DNA of 64,000 bases, taken from the NCBI RefSeq assembly GCF_002778325.1, contig NZ_NESI01000011.1:1-64000 (forward strand), given 5' to 3'. Each line of letters begins with the position of its first letter. Positions within the stretch are counted from its first letter, which is position 1. Origin of the DNA: Limnohabitans sp. B9-3 (GTDB lineage: Bacteria > Pseudomonadota > Gammaproteobacteria > Burkholderiales > Burkholderiaceae_C). The position numbers and the translations under genes were made by a program. The notes under the pieces are model-generated. The model saw nothing but the letters and a program-made list of their open reading frames with translations. It ran no database searches and had not been told where the DNA came from. This document shows, one piece after another, positions 45,890-54,413 of this stretch.

Positions 45890-47199
45890 CAGTTCAACTC
45901 TTCTTTGCGGATGCGGGTGATCGGGGCCAACACGGTGCTGAGTTGTTGCATCTCAGCCATGGCTTGGTTCATCTTGGCTTCCACGCAATCGTGGGTCAAG
46001 ATGATGAGGTCGGTGTGGCTCTCACCCTCACCGGCTTCGCGCTGCAACACGGCATCAATGCTGATGTCGGCGTTGGCCAAAATGCCGGTGACCTTGGCGA
46101 GCACGCCAGCCTGGTCTGCCACGCGCATGCGCAGGTAGTAGCTGGTCACAACTTCGGCCATCGGCAAGATAGGCAGGTTGCTCATCGCGTCAGGTTGGAA
46201 GGCCAAATGCGGCACGCGGTTCAACGGGTCTGCGGTGTGCAAACGGGTGATGTCCACCAAATCGGCGATCACGGCGCTGGCGGTGGGCTCGCTGCCTGCA
46301 CCTTTGCCGTAATACAACGTGGTGCCCACGGCATCGGCATGCACCATCACGGCGTTCATCGCGCCTTCGACGTTAGCAATCAAGCGCTTGGCTGGCACCA
46401 AGCAGGGGTGCACGCGCAGCTCAATGCCTGCGGTTGTGCGCTTTGAAATACCTAGCAATTTGATGCGGTAGCCCAGTTGTTCGGCGTACTTGATGTCTTG
46501 CGCTTCCAGTTTGGTGATGCCTTCCACATAGGCTTTGTCAAACTGCACCGGTACGCCAAAAGCGATGGCCGACATGAGGGTGACTTTGTGCGCGGCGTCC
46601 ACACCTTCGATGTCAAAGGTGGGGTCGGCTTCGGCATAGCCCAAGGCTTGAGCTTGCTTGAGTACGTCGTTAAAAGCCAGGCCCTTGTCGCGCATCTCAG
46701 ACAAGATGAAGTTGGTCGTGCCATTGATGATGCCGGCCAGCCACTGGATACGGTTGGCGGTCAGGCCTTCGCGCAGGGCTTTGATGATTGGGATACCGCC
46801 AGCCACAGCCGCTTCAAACGCCACCATCACGCCCTTTTTGTGGGCTGCTGCAAAAATTTCTGTGCCATGCACGGCGAGCAAGGCCTTGTTGGCGGTCACC
46901 ACATGCTTGCCTGCCTCGATGGCTTCGAGCACGAGTTGTTTGGCAATGCCGTAGCCGCCAATCAGCTCAACCACGATGTCAATGTCGGGGTTGGCAATGA
47001 CTTTGCGCGCATCGCCCACCACTTGCACGTTGGCACCCACAATGCTTTTGGCGCGTGCCACATCAAGGTCGGCCACCATCGTCACTTCAATGCCGCGACC
47101 CGCGCGACGCTGGATCTCTTCTTGGTTTCGGTTGAGCACTTCAAATGTGCCGCTGCCTACAGTGCCAATGCCCAATAGGCCAACTTGAATCGGTTTCAT
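45889..47199 (-). CDS. hom: Homoserine dehydrogenase
   Basis: 436 residues. It reduces aspartate semialdehyde to homoserine. The N-terminal NAD(P) Rossmann motif (VGLLGIGTVGSGTFEVL), the catalytic domain (about 135-320; AGIINGTTNFILSEM) and a C-terminal ACT domain (about 350-430) for feedback control by threonine are present. It is a stand-alone enzyme without an aspartokinase domain. Its ATG overlaps the alaA stop. Confidence 0.97.
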   Translation of the reverse strand: MKPIQVGLLGIGTVGSGTFEVLNRNQEEIQRRAGRGIEVTMVADLDVARAKSIVGANVQVVGDARKVIANPDIDIVVELIGGYGIAKQLVLEAIEAGKHVVTANKALLAVHGTEIFAAAHKKGVMVAFEAAVAGGIPIIKALREGLTANRIQWLAGIINGTTNFILSEMRDKGLAFNDVLKQAQALGYAEADPTFDIEGVDAAHKVTLMSAIAFGVPVQFDKAYVEGITKLEAQDIKYAEQLGYRIKLLGISKRTTAGIELRVHPCLVPAKRLIANVEGAMNAVMVHADAVGTTLYYGKGAGSEPTASAVIADLVDITRLHTADPLNRVPHLAFQPDAMSNLPILPMAEVVTSYYLRMRVADQAGVLAKVTGILANADISIDAVLQREAGEGESHTDLIILTHDCVEAKMNQAMAEMQQLSTVLAPITRIRKEELN

Positions 47200-48422
47200 A
47201 CTGCGTTTTTATTTCTATAGTTTTCTAGGAATTTAGCGATGCGCAAGATGGCCTCGCGCAAATCGTCGACGTGAGGCAAGAAGACAATGCGGAAGTGATC
47301 CGTGTCTGGCCAATTGAAGCCCGTGCCCTGCACCAACATGACCTTGGTTTCTTCCAACAATTCCAAAAAGAATTGTTGGTCGTCTTTGATCGGGTAGACC
47401 TTCGGGTCTAAGCGCGGGAACATATACAACGCCGCTTGAGGCTTCACACACGTCACACCAGGAATCGCGGTGATGAGTTCGTACGCCAAGTCGCGCTGCT
47501 TGCGCAAACGGCCCCCCTCACCCACCAAGTCGTTGATGCTTTGGTAACCGCCCAAGGCGGTTTGGATCGCCCATTGGCCTGGCACGTTGGCACACAAGCG
47601 CATGTTCGAGAGCATGTTGAGGCCCTCGATGTAATCGGCAGCGGGCTTTTTATCGCCTGACACCACCAACCAACCCGCGCGGTAACCGCACGAGCGATAA
47701 CTCTTGGACAAGGAATTGAATGTCAACGTCAGCACGTCTTCGCTCAAGCTGCCCAGCGGCGTGTGCTTGACGCCGTCGTACAAAACCTTGTCGTACACCT
47801 CGTCGGCAAAAATGATCAAGCCATGCTCACGCGCCAAGGCCACGATCTCGAGCAACAGCTCATCAGAGTACAACGCACCCGTTGGGTTGTTCGGGTTGAT
47901 GACCACAATGCCTTTGGTGTTGGGCGTGATCTTGGCGCGAATGTCGGCTATGTTGGGCATCCAACCGTTGGCTTCGTCGCACACGTAATGCACAGGCGTA
48001 CCGCCCGACAAGCTCACCGCCGCGGTCCACAGCGGATAGTCGGGGGCGGGCAACAACATTTCGTCGCCATCGTTGAGCAAACCGTTGGTGGCCATGACGA
48101 TCAGCTCACTGGCGCCATTACCCAAGTAAATATCGTCCAGCGTGACACCCTTGATGCCTTGCTTTTGCGTCTCGTGCATCACCGCTTTGCGCGCAGCAAA
48201 GATACCTTTGCTGTCGGAGTAACCGGCCGAGGTGGGCAGGTTACGGATCATGTCTTGCTGAATTTCTTCGGGCGCATCGAAACCAAACACAGCCAAATTG
48301 CCGATGTTGAGTTTGATGATCTTGTGGCCCTCCTCCTCCATGTGACGCGCTCGGTCCATGATGGGACCGCGAATGTCATAACAGACGTTGGACAGCTTGT
48401 TGGATTTTTGGATCTTCTTCAA
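47196..48422 (-). CDS. alaA: Alanine-synthesising aminotransferase (AlaA-type)
   Basis: 408-residue class I PLP aminotransferase. It resembles E. coli AlaA (YfbQ) over its whole length, including SNKLSNVCYDIRGPIM, GNGASELIVMAT, INPNNPTGALYS and the PLP lysine Lys240 in NSLSKSYRSCGYRAGW. It makes alanine from pyruvate and glutamate. It opens the run of overlapping genes alaA-hom-thrC-mobB-moeA-moaD. It is divergent from the Mth938-like gene with a 65-bp gap, which must hold both promoters. Confidence 0.93.
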   Translation of the reverse strand: MKKIQKSNKLSNVCYDIRGPIMDRARHMEEEGHKIIKLNIGNLAVFGFDAPEEIQQDMIRNLPTSAGYSDSKGIFAARKAVMHETQKQGIKGVTLDDIYLGNGASELIVMATNGLLNDGDEMLLPAPDYPLWTAAVSLSGGTPVHYVCDEANGWMPNIADIRAKITPNTKGIVVINPNNPTGALYSDELLLEIVALAREHGLIIFADEVYDKVLYDGVKHTPLGSLSEDVLTLTFNSLSKSYRSCGYRAGWLVVSGDKKPAADYIEGLNMLSNMRLCANVPGQWAIQTALGGYQSINDLVGEGGRLRKQRDLAYELITAIPGVTCVKPQAALYMFPRLDPKVYPIKDDQQFFLELLEETKVMLVQGTGFNWPDTDHFRIVFLPHVDDLREAILRIAKFLENYRNKNAV

Positions 48423-48487
48423 AGTCCCTCCGAGGGCTCTTTAGCAGGGTGAAAACCTATAATTTGACCACATTTCTCTAGGAATTT

Positions 48488-48874
48488 ATGAAATTACAAC
48501 CCGATCGCATCGACACCTTGTCCGTCACCGGCTATGGACCTGGCTGGGTCGCTATTCAAGGTGAAAAAACACATCACAGCGTGCTGATCTCTTCAGCAGG
48601 TATTCGACTGGATTGGTCCTGCACCAGCTTTGACGATTTGCAGCCGCATCATTTTGAGCAACTGGCCGAACTCGATGTCGAACTGGTGATTTTTGGCAGC
48701 GGTGAACGCTTGCGCTTTGCCCCTCCCCAATGGCTGACGAGCCTGATGAATAAGCGCATTGGGCTCGAGACGATGGACACGCAAGCGGCCTGCCGCACCT
48801 ACAACATCTTGGCGGGCGAAGGACGTAAAGTGGCGGCCGCTTTGCTGATTGAGGCAACACCAAGTAATTCATAA
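48488..48874 (+). CDS. Mth938-like domain protein (PF04430 family)
   Basis: 128 residues. It matches the Mth938/NDUFAF3-like fold: GYGPGWVAIQGE, VLISSAGIRLDW, ELVIFGSGERLRFAPPQW and the GLETMDTQAACRTYNILAGEGRKVAAALL block. Eukaryotic members help assemble respiratory complex I; the bacterial role is not established. It precedes the peroxiredoxin gene by 139 bp. Confidence 0.87.
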   Translation: MKLQPDRIDTLSVTGYGPGWVAIQGEKTHHSVLISSAGIRLDWSCTSFDDLQPHHFEQLAELDVELVIFGSGERLRFAPPQWLTSLMNKRIGLETMDTQAACRTYNILAGEGRKVAAALLIEATPSNS

Positions 48875-49013
48875 GTACGTATTCAGTGACCTACTGGCCA
48901 AAGCACATACCGCTTATCTTTCTAAGTTAAAATAATGGGTTGCCGCAAGGGGGCTGTCTAGACAGTCGCCTCCTTCATCCGGCCGTCTCCACTGTCACAC
49001 CTGATTGAGCGCT

Positions 49014-49493
49014 ATGGCAATTGTTGTCAACAAACCCCTTCCCGAATTTGAGGCCAATGCAACAGGTGGCATCAAGGTTTCTAACAACTCTCACAACGGC
49101 CAAATGATGGTATTGTACTTTTACCCCAAAGACAACACCCCTGGCTGCACCACCGAAGCGATGCAATTTCGCGATAAGTACAAAGACTTTGTCAAAGCTG
49201 GCGCCATCGTCTTTGGTGTGTCTCGCGACAACATGAAGTCTCACGACGATTTCAAAACCAAACTTGAACTCCCGTTCGAACTGATTGCCGACACGGAAGA
49301 AAAAATGTGTCACATGTTTGGTGTGGTCAAAAACAAAATCATGTACGGCAAAAAGGTCAAAGGCATTGAACGCAGCACGTTCTTGGTGGGGCCAGATGGC
49401 TTACTCAAAGAAGAGTGGCGCGGTTTGAAAGTCCCAGGGCATGTGGATGATGTTTTAAAAGCCGTCAAAGCCTTGAAAAAAGCAGGCGCCTAA
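49014..49493 (+). CDS. bcp: Peroxiredoxin, Bcp/PrxQ type
   Basis: 159 residues. Thiol peroxidase with the peroxidatic Cys45 in YFYPKDNTPGCTTEAMQFRD. The usual PrxQ resolving cysteine five residues later is a methionine (Met50), and the alternative helix-3 position (SHDDFKTK) also lacks Cys; the only other cysteine is Cys99. It may therefore work as a 1-Cys enzyme. The ATG at 49014 fits the family start; a TTG three codons upstream is possible. Confidence 0.92.
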   Translation: MAIVVNKPLPEFEANATGGIKVSNNSHNGQMMVLYFYPKDNTPGCTTEAMQFRDKYKDFVKAGAIVFGVSRDNMKSHDDFKTKLELPFELIADTEEKMCHMFGVVKNKIMYGKKVKGIERSTFLVGPDGLLKEEWRGLKVPGHVDDVLKAVKALKKAGA

Positions 49494-49570
49494 ACTTGCC
49501 CTCAAAACGTCACAGAGCTCGGTTATAGTGATTTCATGACGTTCACAAAAACGAACACGCTTTCTGTTCA

Positions 49571-49600
49571 AGCCGCCTTGGCCTCCAGGCGGCTTTTTCG
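49571..49600 (+). terminator. Terminator between bcp and the PhoH gene
   Basis: Stem AGCCGCCT / AGGCGGCT with an 8-nt loop and five T residues, 77 bp after the bcp stop. Confidence 0.8.
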
Positions 49601-49643
49601 TTTTTGAGCCCAACTTTTTCGTTACTTCATACAAAGTCATTCC

Positions 49644-51338
49644 ATGCCACTGCCTCCTGCTCCTGCCAAACGCGCTGCTTTCCTGAATACCGAAGCCATC
49701 CAGCCTCCTGCAAAAACCAAATCGCTCCGCAGGACAGAAGAAAAATCGGAGCCCACGGCAACCATGGTGTCCGAACAGTCGCCCAAAGCACCTTTGGTGA
49801 AACCACAAGCCCCTGCCAGCAAAGTGAGTCAGGTGCGCCCCGAAAATGCTCGCCTCGCTGAAGCCCCAGCGGAGAAACCTCGCAACGAAGATCGACAGTC
49901 AGCGCCAACACGCAACACCTCGGCACGCGTCAAAAAGCCAAAACAGAGTGGACCCACCAAATTGTTCGTGCTCGACACCAACGTCTTGATGCACGACCCC
50001 ATGTGCCTCTTCAATTTCGAAGAGCACGATGTGTTCTTGCCCATGATCGTGCTTGAAGAGCTCGACGGTCACAAAAAAGGCATGACTGAAGTTGCGCGCA
50101 ACGCCCGCCAAACCAGCCGCACGCTCGATGCGTTGGTGGCCACGCATGGTGCGGACATCACCACCGGCATCAAGCTCGATGGCACAGGGCACCGCCAAGT
50201 GGGTGGTCGACTGTTCTTTCAAACTCAGGTGCTCGATTTCACCTTGCCCTCGAGCTTGCCCCAAGGCAAGGCTGACAACCAAATCTTGGGTGTGGTCGAA
50301 GCCTTGCGACAACGCCATGCGCCGCGTGAAGTGGTGCTGGTCTCCAAAGACATCAATATGCGCGTCAAAGCACGCGCGTTGGGCTTGGCGGCGGAAGACT
50401 ACCAAAATGACAAAACCCTTGAAGACGGCGACCTGCTTTACTCGGGTGCCATCGCCCTGCCCCAAGACTTCTGGATCAAACACGCCAAGTCGGTAGAGAG
50501 CTGGCAAAGTGGCAACCAGACGTTCTACAGCTTGAGCGGCCCCATCGTGGCCGACTTGCACATCAACCAATTTGTGTATTACGAAGCGCCTGGCGAACCC
50601 AGTTTGTACGCACGCGTGACTGAGATCCGCGGCAAAAACGTGGTGCTCAAGACCCTCAAAGATTTCAACCACCTCAAGAATTCAGTGTGGGGCGTGACGA
50701 CACGCAACCGCGAACAAAATTTCGCGATGAACATGTTGACCGACCCTGAGATTGACTTCGTCACCCTCACCGGCACGGCAGGCACAGGCAAGACCTTGAT
50801 GGCTCTGGCTGCGGGCCTGACCCAAGTTTTAGACGATCGCCGGTACACCGAAATCATCATGACCCGCGCCACCGTGAGCGTGGGCGAAGACATCGGATTT
50901 TTGCCCGGCACAGAAGAAGAAAAAATGGGCCCTTGGATGGGTGCGTTGGACGACAACCTGGAAGTGCTGGCCAAAACCGAAACCACGTCCGGCGAATGGG
51001 GCCGTGCTGCGACCAATGAGTTGATTCGCAGCCGCATCAAGATCAAGAGCCTGAACTTTATGCGCGGACGCACGTTCTTGAACAAGTACTTGATCATTGA
51101 TGAGGCGCAAAACTTGACACCCAAACAAATGAAAACTTTGATCACCCGTGCGGGCCCCGGCACCAAGATCGTCTGCATGGGTAACTTGGCCCAGATCGAC
51201 ACGCCTTACTTGACCGAAGGCTCGTCCGGTTTGACGTACGCCGTAGACCGCTTCAAAGGCTGGCCACACGGCGGGCACATCACCCTCGCGCGCGGTGAGC
51301 GCTCACGACTGGCAGACTATGCCAGCGATGTGCTCTAA
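49644..51338 (+). CDS. phoH2: PIN-PhoH fusion protein (PhoH2 type)
   Basis: 564 residues. A low-complexity Pro/Ala/Lys-rich N-terminal extension (1-103) is followed by a VapC-like PIN nuclease domain (about 105-250; acidic residues in VLDTNVLMHD, VLEELDGHKKG, KADNQILG, LVSKDINMR). A PhoH ATPase domain follows (about 350-560; Walker A GTAGTGKT at 377-384, Walker B YLIIDEAQNLTPKQ). PhoH2 proteins are RNA helicase/RNases. The gene ends 3 bp from the converging dnaB stop codon. No antitoxin-like gene lies directly upstream. Confidence 0.92.
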   Translation: MPLPPAPAKRAAFLNTEAIQPPAKTKSLRRTEEKSEPTATMVSEQSPKAPLVKPQAPASKVSQVRPENARLAEAPAEKPRNEDRQSAPTRNTSARVKKPKQSGPTKLFVLDTNVLMHDPMCLFNFEEHDVFLPMIVLEELDGHKKGMTEVARNARQTSRTLDALVATHGADITTGIKLDGTGHRQVGGRLFFQTQVLDFTLPSSLPQGKADNQILGVVEALRQRHAPREVVLVSKDINMRVKARALGLAAEDYQNDKTLEDGDLLYSGAIALPQDFWIKHAKSVESWQSGNQTFYSLSGPIVADLHINQFVYYEAPGEPSLYARVTEIRGKNVVLKTLKDFNHLKNSVWGVTTRNREQNFAMNMLTDPEIDFVTLTGTAGTGKTLMALAAGLTQVLDDRRYTEIIMTRATVSVGEDIGFLPGTEEEKMGPWMGALDDNLEVLAKTETTSGEWGRAATNELIRSRIKIKSLNFMRGRTFLNKYLIIDEAQNLTPKQMKTLITRAGPGTKIVCMGNLAQIDTPYLTEGSSGLTYAVDRFKGWPHGGHITLARGERSRLADYASDVL

Positions 51339-51341
51339 GAC

Positions 51342-52751
51342 TTAATAGTCGCCGCTGCTGTAGCCACTGGCCAAGCTCTCGAACTTGGTCAGCGGCTTCA
51401 AGAAGGCCAGCTTGACGGTGCCCGTGGGGCCGTTACGCTGCTTGCCAATGATGACCTCGGCCACACCCGGCTCTTTAGACTCTTTGTTGTAATAATCATC
51501 GCGGTAAATAAACATGATGACGTCCGCGTCCTGCTCAATGGCGCCCGATTCACGCAAGTCACTCATCATGGGGCGCTTGTCGGTGCGCTGTTCCACGCTT
51601 CGGTTGAGCTGAGACAAGGCAATCACGGGGCACTGCAGTTCTTTGGCGAGCATCTTCAAACCCCGAGAAATTTCGCCAATCTCGGTAGCACGGTTGTCAC
51701 CACCACTGCTGCTAGAGCCACTCATCAGCTGCAAATAGTCGACCACGATCAAGCCCAATTTGCCGCACTGACGTGCCAAACGTCGGGCGTTAGCGCGTAA
51801 CTCGCTAGGCGTGAGGCCAGGTGTTTCGTCAATGTGCAACGACACATTGCGCAGCTTTTCAATCGCCTCGGTCAAACGCGGCCACTCATCATCACTGAGC
51901 TTGCCGGTACGCAAATGGCCTTGGTCCACACGACCAATCGAGCCCACGATACGAACTGCCAACTGCGACGCGCCCATCTCCATCGAAAACACAGCCACAG
52001 GCAAACCTTCGTTCACCGCCACATGCTCGGCGATGTTGATGGCTAACGCCGTTTTACCCATCGACGGACGGGCCGCCAACACAATCAAGTCACCCGGCTG
52101 CAAGCCGGAGGTCATGCGGTCAAAGTCGACAAAGCCCGTTGGCACGCCGGTGATGTCGTTTTGGTTGTCGGCCATTTCTTGCACACGGTCCAACAGGTCC
52201 ACCACCAACTGGGGCATGGCCTGAAAGCCCTGCTTCATGCGCGAGCCTTCTTCACCAATGTTGAAGATCTTTTGCTCGGCCTCGTCCAAAATTTGAGCCA
52301 CTGCACGGCCTTGCGTATTGAAGGCGTTGGTGGCAATTTCATCGCTGGCTGTCACCAGCTTGCGCAAAATCGAACGCTCACGCACGATTTCGGCATAGCG
52401 TCTGATGTTGCTCGCGCTCGGTACGTATTGCGCCAAGGCGTTGAGATAACCCAAGCCACCGATCTCTTCGGCCTTTCCCAAAGCCTGCAAATGCTCATAC
52501 ACCGTGATGACGTCAGCAGGTCGACTGGTGTTCACCAAAGCCCCAATGGCGGCGTAGACCTGCTTGTGTTCGTAGCGATAAAAGTCGCCATCGACCAACA
52601 AATCGCCCACGCGATCCCACGCGCTGTTGTCCAAGAGCAAGCCCCCCAAGACGCTCGACTCGGCCTCGACGGAGTGCGGGGGAATACGCAACTGAGCGAT
52701 TTGTTGATCGGCGGAAAAGCCATCTTCAAGGCTGGACAAAGCGGCAGACAT
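51342..52751 (-). CDS. dnaB: Replicative DNA helicase
   Basis: 469 residues. The N-terminal helical domain (about 25-125; PPHSVEAESSVLGGLLLD) and the RecA-like helicase domain (about 180-460; Walker A AARPSMGKTALAINIA, DYLQLMSG) are intact. The ATG at 52751 has AGGA five bases upstream. It follows rplI on the same strand but a terminator lies between. Confidence 0.97.
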   Translation of the reverse strand: MSAALSSLEDGFSADQQIAQLRIPPHSVEAESSVLGGLLLDNSAWDRVGDLLVDGDFYRYEHKQVYAAIGALVNTSRPADVITVYEHLQALGKAEEIGGLGYLNALAQYVPSASNIRRYAEIVRERSILRKLVTASDEIATNAFNTQGRAVAQILDEAEQKIFNIGEEGSRMKQGFQAMPQLVVDLLDRVQEMADNQNDITGVPTGFVDFDRMTSGLQPGDLIVLAARPSMGKTALAINIAEHVAVNEGLPVAVFSMEMGASQLAVRIVGSIGRVDQGHLRTGKLSDDEWPRLTEAIEKLRNVSLHIDETPGLTPSELRANARRLARQCGKLGLIVVDYLQLMSGSSSSGGDNRATEIGEISRGLKMLAKELQCPVIALSQLNRSVEQRTDKRPMMSDLRESGAIEQDADVIMFIYRDDYYNKESKEPGVAEVIIGKQRNGPTGTVKLAFLKPLTKFESLASGYSSGDY

Positions 52752-52863
52752 AAGCATCCTGTAAAACACGCATCCTACGTCCCAGACAGCACAAGCTCGG
52801 GGATAACTCTGTGGATAAGCGGTGCGCTATTTGGGGAAAACAATATTTCAAGCAAACAAAGAA

Positions 52864-52889
52864 AAAAGCCGCTCCGAAGAGCGGCTTTT
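52864..52889 (-). terminator. Terminator after rplI
   Basis: Perfect 11-bp stem (AAAAGCCGCTC / GAGCGGCTTTT) with a 4-nt loop and flanking A/T runs, 17 bp after the rplI stop. Confidence 0.9.
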
Positions 52890-52906
52890 GCCTGGGCGGA
52901 AGAAAC

Positions 52907-53359
52907 TTAAGCAGTTTCGCCGTACACAGACACAGTGATCTCAACGACCACATCCGTGTGCAGAGCCACGCTCACCGTGCTATCGCTCACAACCTTGATG
53001 GGGCCTGTGGGCATACGCACTTGTGACTTGACCACAGCAAAGCCGTTTTTAGTCAAGGCTTCAGCGATGTCGCTGTTGGTGACCGAACCGAACAAACGGC
53101 CGTCCACACCCGCTTTTTGGCTGAGTTTGACCGAAGTACCGGCCAATTTTTCGCCTTGTGCTTGTGCAGCAGCCAGCTTTTCAGAGGCAGCTTTTTCAAG
53201 TTCAGCGCGGCGCACTTCGAATTCCTTGATCGCGGTTTCAGTGGCGCGACGAGCACGGCCTGAAGGGATCAAGAAGTTACGTGCGTAACCGTCTTTCACT
53301 CGGACGATTTCGCCGAGGTTGCCGAGGTTCACGACCTTGTCGAGCAGAATAATTTGCAT
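52907..53359 (-). CDS. rplI: 50S ribosomal protein L9
   Basis: 150 residues with the L9 N-domain ([35 protein letters not shown]), connecting helix and C-domain. Last gene of the rpsF-priB-rpsR-rplI unit. Confidence 0.98.
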   Translation of the reverse strand: MQIILLDKVVNLGNLGEIVRVKDGYARNFLIPSGRARRATETAIKEFEVRRAELEKAASEKLAAAQAQGEKLAGTSVKLSQKAGVDGRLFGSVTNSDIAEALTKNGFAVVKSQVRMPTGPIKVVSDSTVSVALHTDVVVEITVSVYGETA

Positions 53360-53370
53360 GGTCGGGCTCC

Positions 53371-53652
53371 TTAGATCTTGTGCTGGTCGCTGTAAGGCAC
53401 CAGGGCCAAGAAGCGTGCGCGCTTGATGGCTGTGTTCAGCTGACGTTGGTAAATGGCGCGTGTGCCGGTCAGGCGTGCGGGGATGATTTTGCCGTTTTCG
53501 GCAATGAAATCACGCAATGTGTCGACGTCTTTGTAGTCGATTTCTTCAACGCCCGTGACGGTGAAGCGGCAGAAGCGCTTGCGTTTGAAGAGCAGAGATT
53601 GTGTGTTGCGCTTAGGACGCTTGTCTTTGTTGAATTTCTTGAACGTGGCCAT
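53371..53652 (-). CDS. rpsR: 30S ribosomal protein S18
   Basis: 93 residues with the S18 core ([58 protein letters not shown]). It lies 11 bp before rplI. Confidence 0.98.
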   Translation of the reverse strand: MATFKKFNKDKRPKRNTQSLLFKRKRFCRFTVTGVEEIDYKDVDTLRDFIAENGKIIPARLTGTRAIYQRQLNTAIKRARFLALVPYSDQHKI

Positions 53653-53664
53653 GATCTGGGCCTC

Positions 53665-53964
53665 CTATGAAATTTGCTGAAAATCTTGAATATGAAGAAC
53701 GACGTTTTTGCTATTGCGCGGGCTGGCTAAAAAACCGGTGAACTGCCAAAGGCTACCTAAGGGTTGACGAACTAAGCGTTCAGCCAAAGCACCCAAAGCC
53801 ACTGTTTTGACACTTGTTTTGACTTGTCGCTTGTGCCCCGCTTCTTCGATGTCAGACTCATGTTCGAGCCTCAAATCAAGGGCAGGTAAACCTGCTGGGG
53901 TATACCGCATGGCCGAAACCTCTGCGATGCAAGCGTTCAAAACAACGTGATTCACACCTTGCAA
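53665..53964 (-). CDS. priB: Primosomal replication protein N (PriB)
   Basis: 99-residue single OB-fold, single-stranded-DNA-binding protein that stabilises PriA at restarted forks. Recognisable by AMRYTPAGLPALDLRLEHES and by its place between rpsF and rpsR. The start is uncertain: a TTG at 53964 gives the coordinates used; a GTG at 53955 would remove three residues but lies too close to the AAGG. Confidence 0.9.
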   Translation of the reverse strand: MQGVNHVVLNACIAEVSAMRYTPAGLPALDLRLEHESDIEEAGHKRQVKTSVKTVALGALAERLVRQPLGSLWQFTGFLASPRNSKNVVLHIQDFQQIS

Positions 53965-53975
53965 TAAGGCAAAAA

Positions 53976-54341
53976 TTAGCCGGCGAACTCAGCTTGCTGA
54001 GTCTTACGGGCTTCTTCGCGCTCAACTGTCTTCATCATGAGTGAAGGCGCTGTGTCAGCTTTCTTCTTCAAGACAGTCAGGTGACGCAACACAGCATCGT
54101 TGAACTTGAACGCGTGTTCGAGTTCAGACATCACAGCTTGGTCAGCTTCGATGTTCAAGCAAATGTAGTGAGCTTTGGCGAGCTTGTTGATCATGTAGGC
54201 CAACTGGCGGCGACCCCAGTCTTCCATACGGTGAATAGCACCACCACCTGCGGTGATCATGCCTTTGTAACGCTCCAGCATGGCTGGAACTTGCTCGCTT
54301 TGATCCGGGTGGATCAACAAAATGATTTCGTAATGACGCAT
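53976..54341 (-). CDS. rpsF: 30S ribosomal protein S6
   Basis: 121 residues ([41 protein letters not shown]). The ATG at 54341 follows AAGGAGTGTCC; an in-frame GTG two codons earlier overlaps the spacer and is rejected. A -10-like TATACT is seen on the minus strand at 54407-54412. Confidence 0.97.
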   Translation of the reverse strand: MRHYEIILLIHPDQSEQVPAMLERYKGMITAGGGAIHRMEDWGRRQLAYMINKLAKAHYICLNIEADQAVMSELEHAFKFNDAVLRHLTVLKKKADTAPSLMMKTVEREEARKTQQAEFAG

Positions 54342-54413
54342 GGACACTCCTTGTGGGTTGAAGCTGCTCGCGGCGTCAGACGCACTGCAGCAAGGGAAAG
54401 CTCACTAGTATAG

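Noticed and set aside
44960-46138. 392-codon + strand frame opposite thrC and hom
   Set aside because: Antisense shadow of two confirmed genes; composition is His/Val/Gly-rich and it crosses a real gene boundary.
48954-49000. Riboswitch in the bcp upstream region
   Set aside because: Only one short palindrome is visible; no multi-helix conserved structure could be recognised.
49536-49607. 23-codon frame (MTFTKTNTLSVQ...) upstream of the PhoH gene
   Set aside because: No clear ribosome binding site, and half of it is the terminator hairpin. A leader peptide cannot be excluded, but the sequence does not support it.
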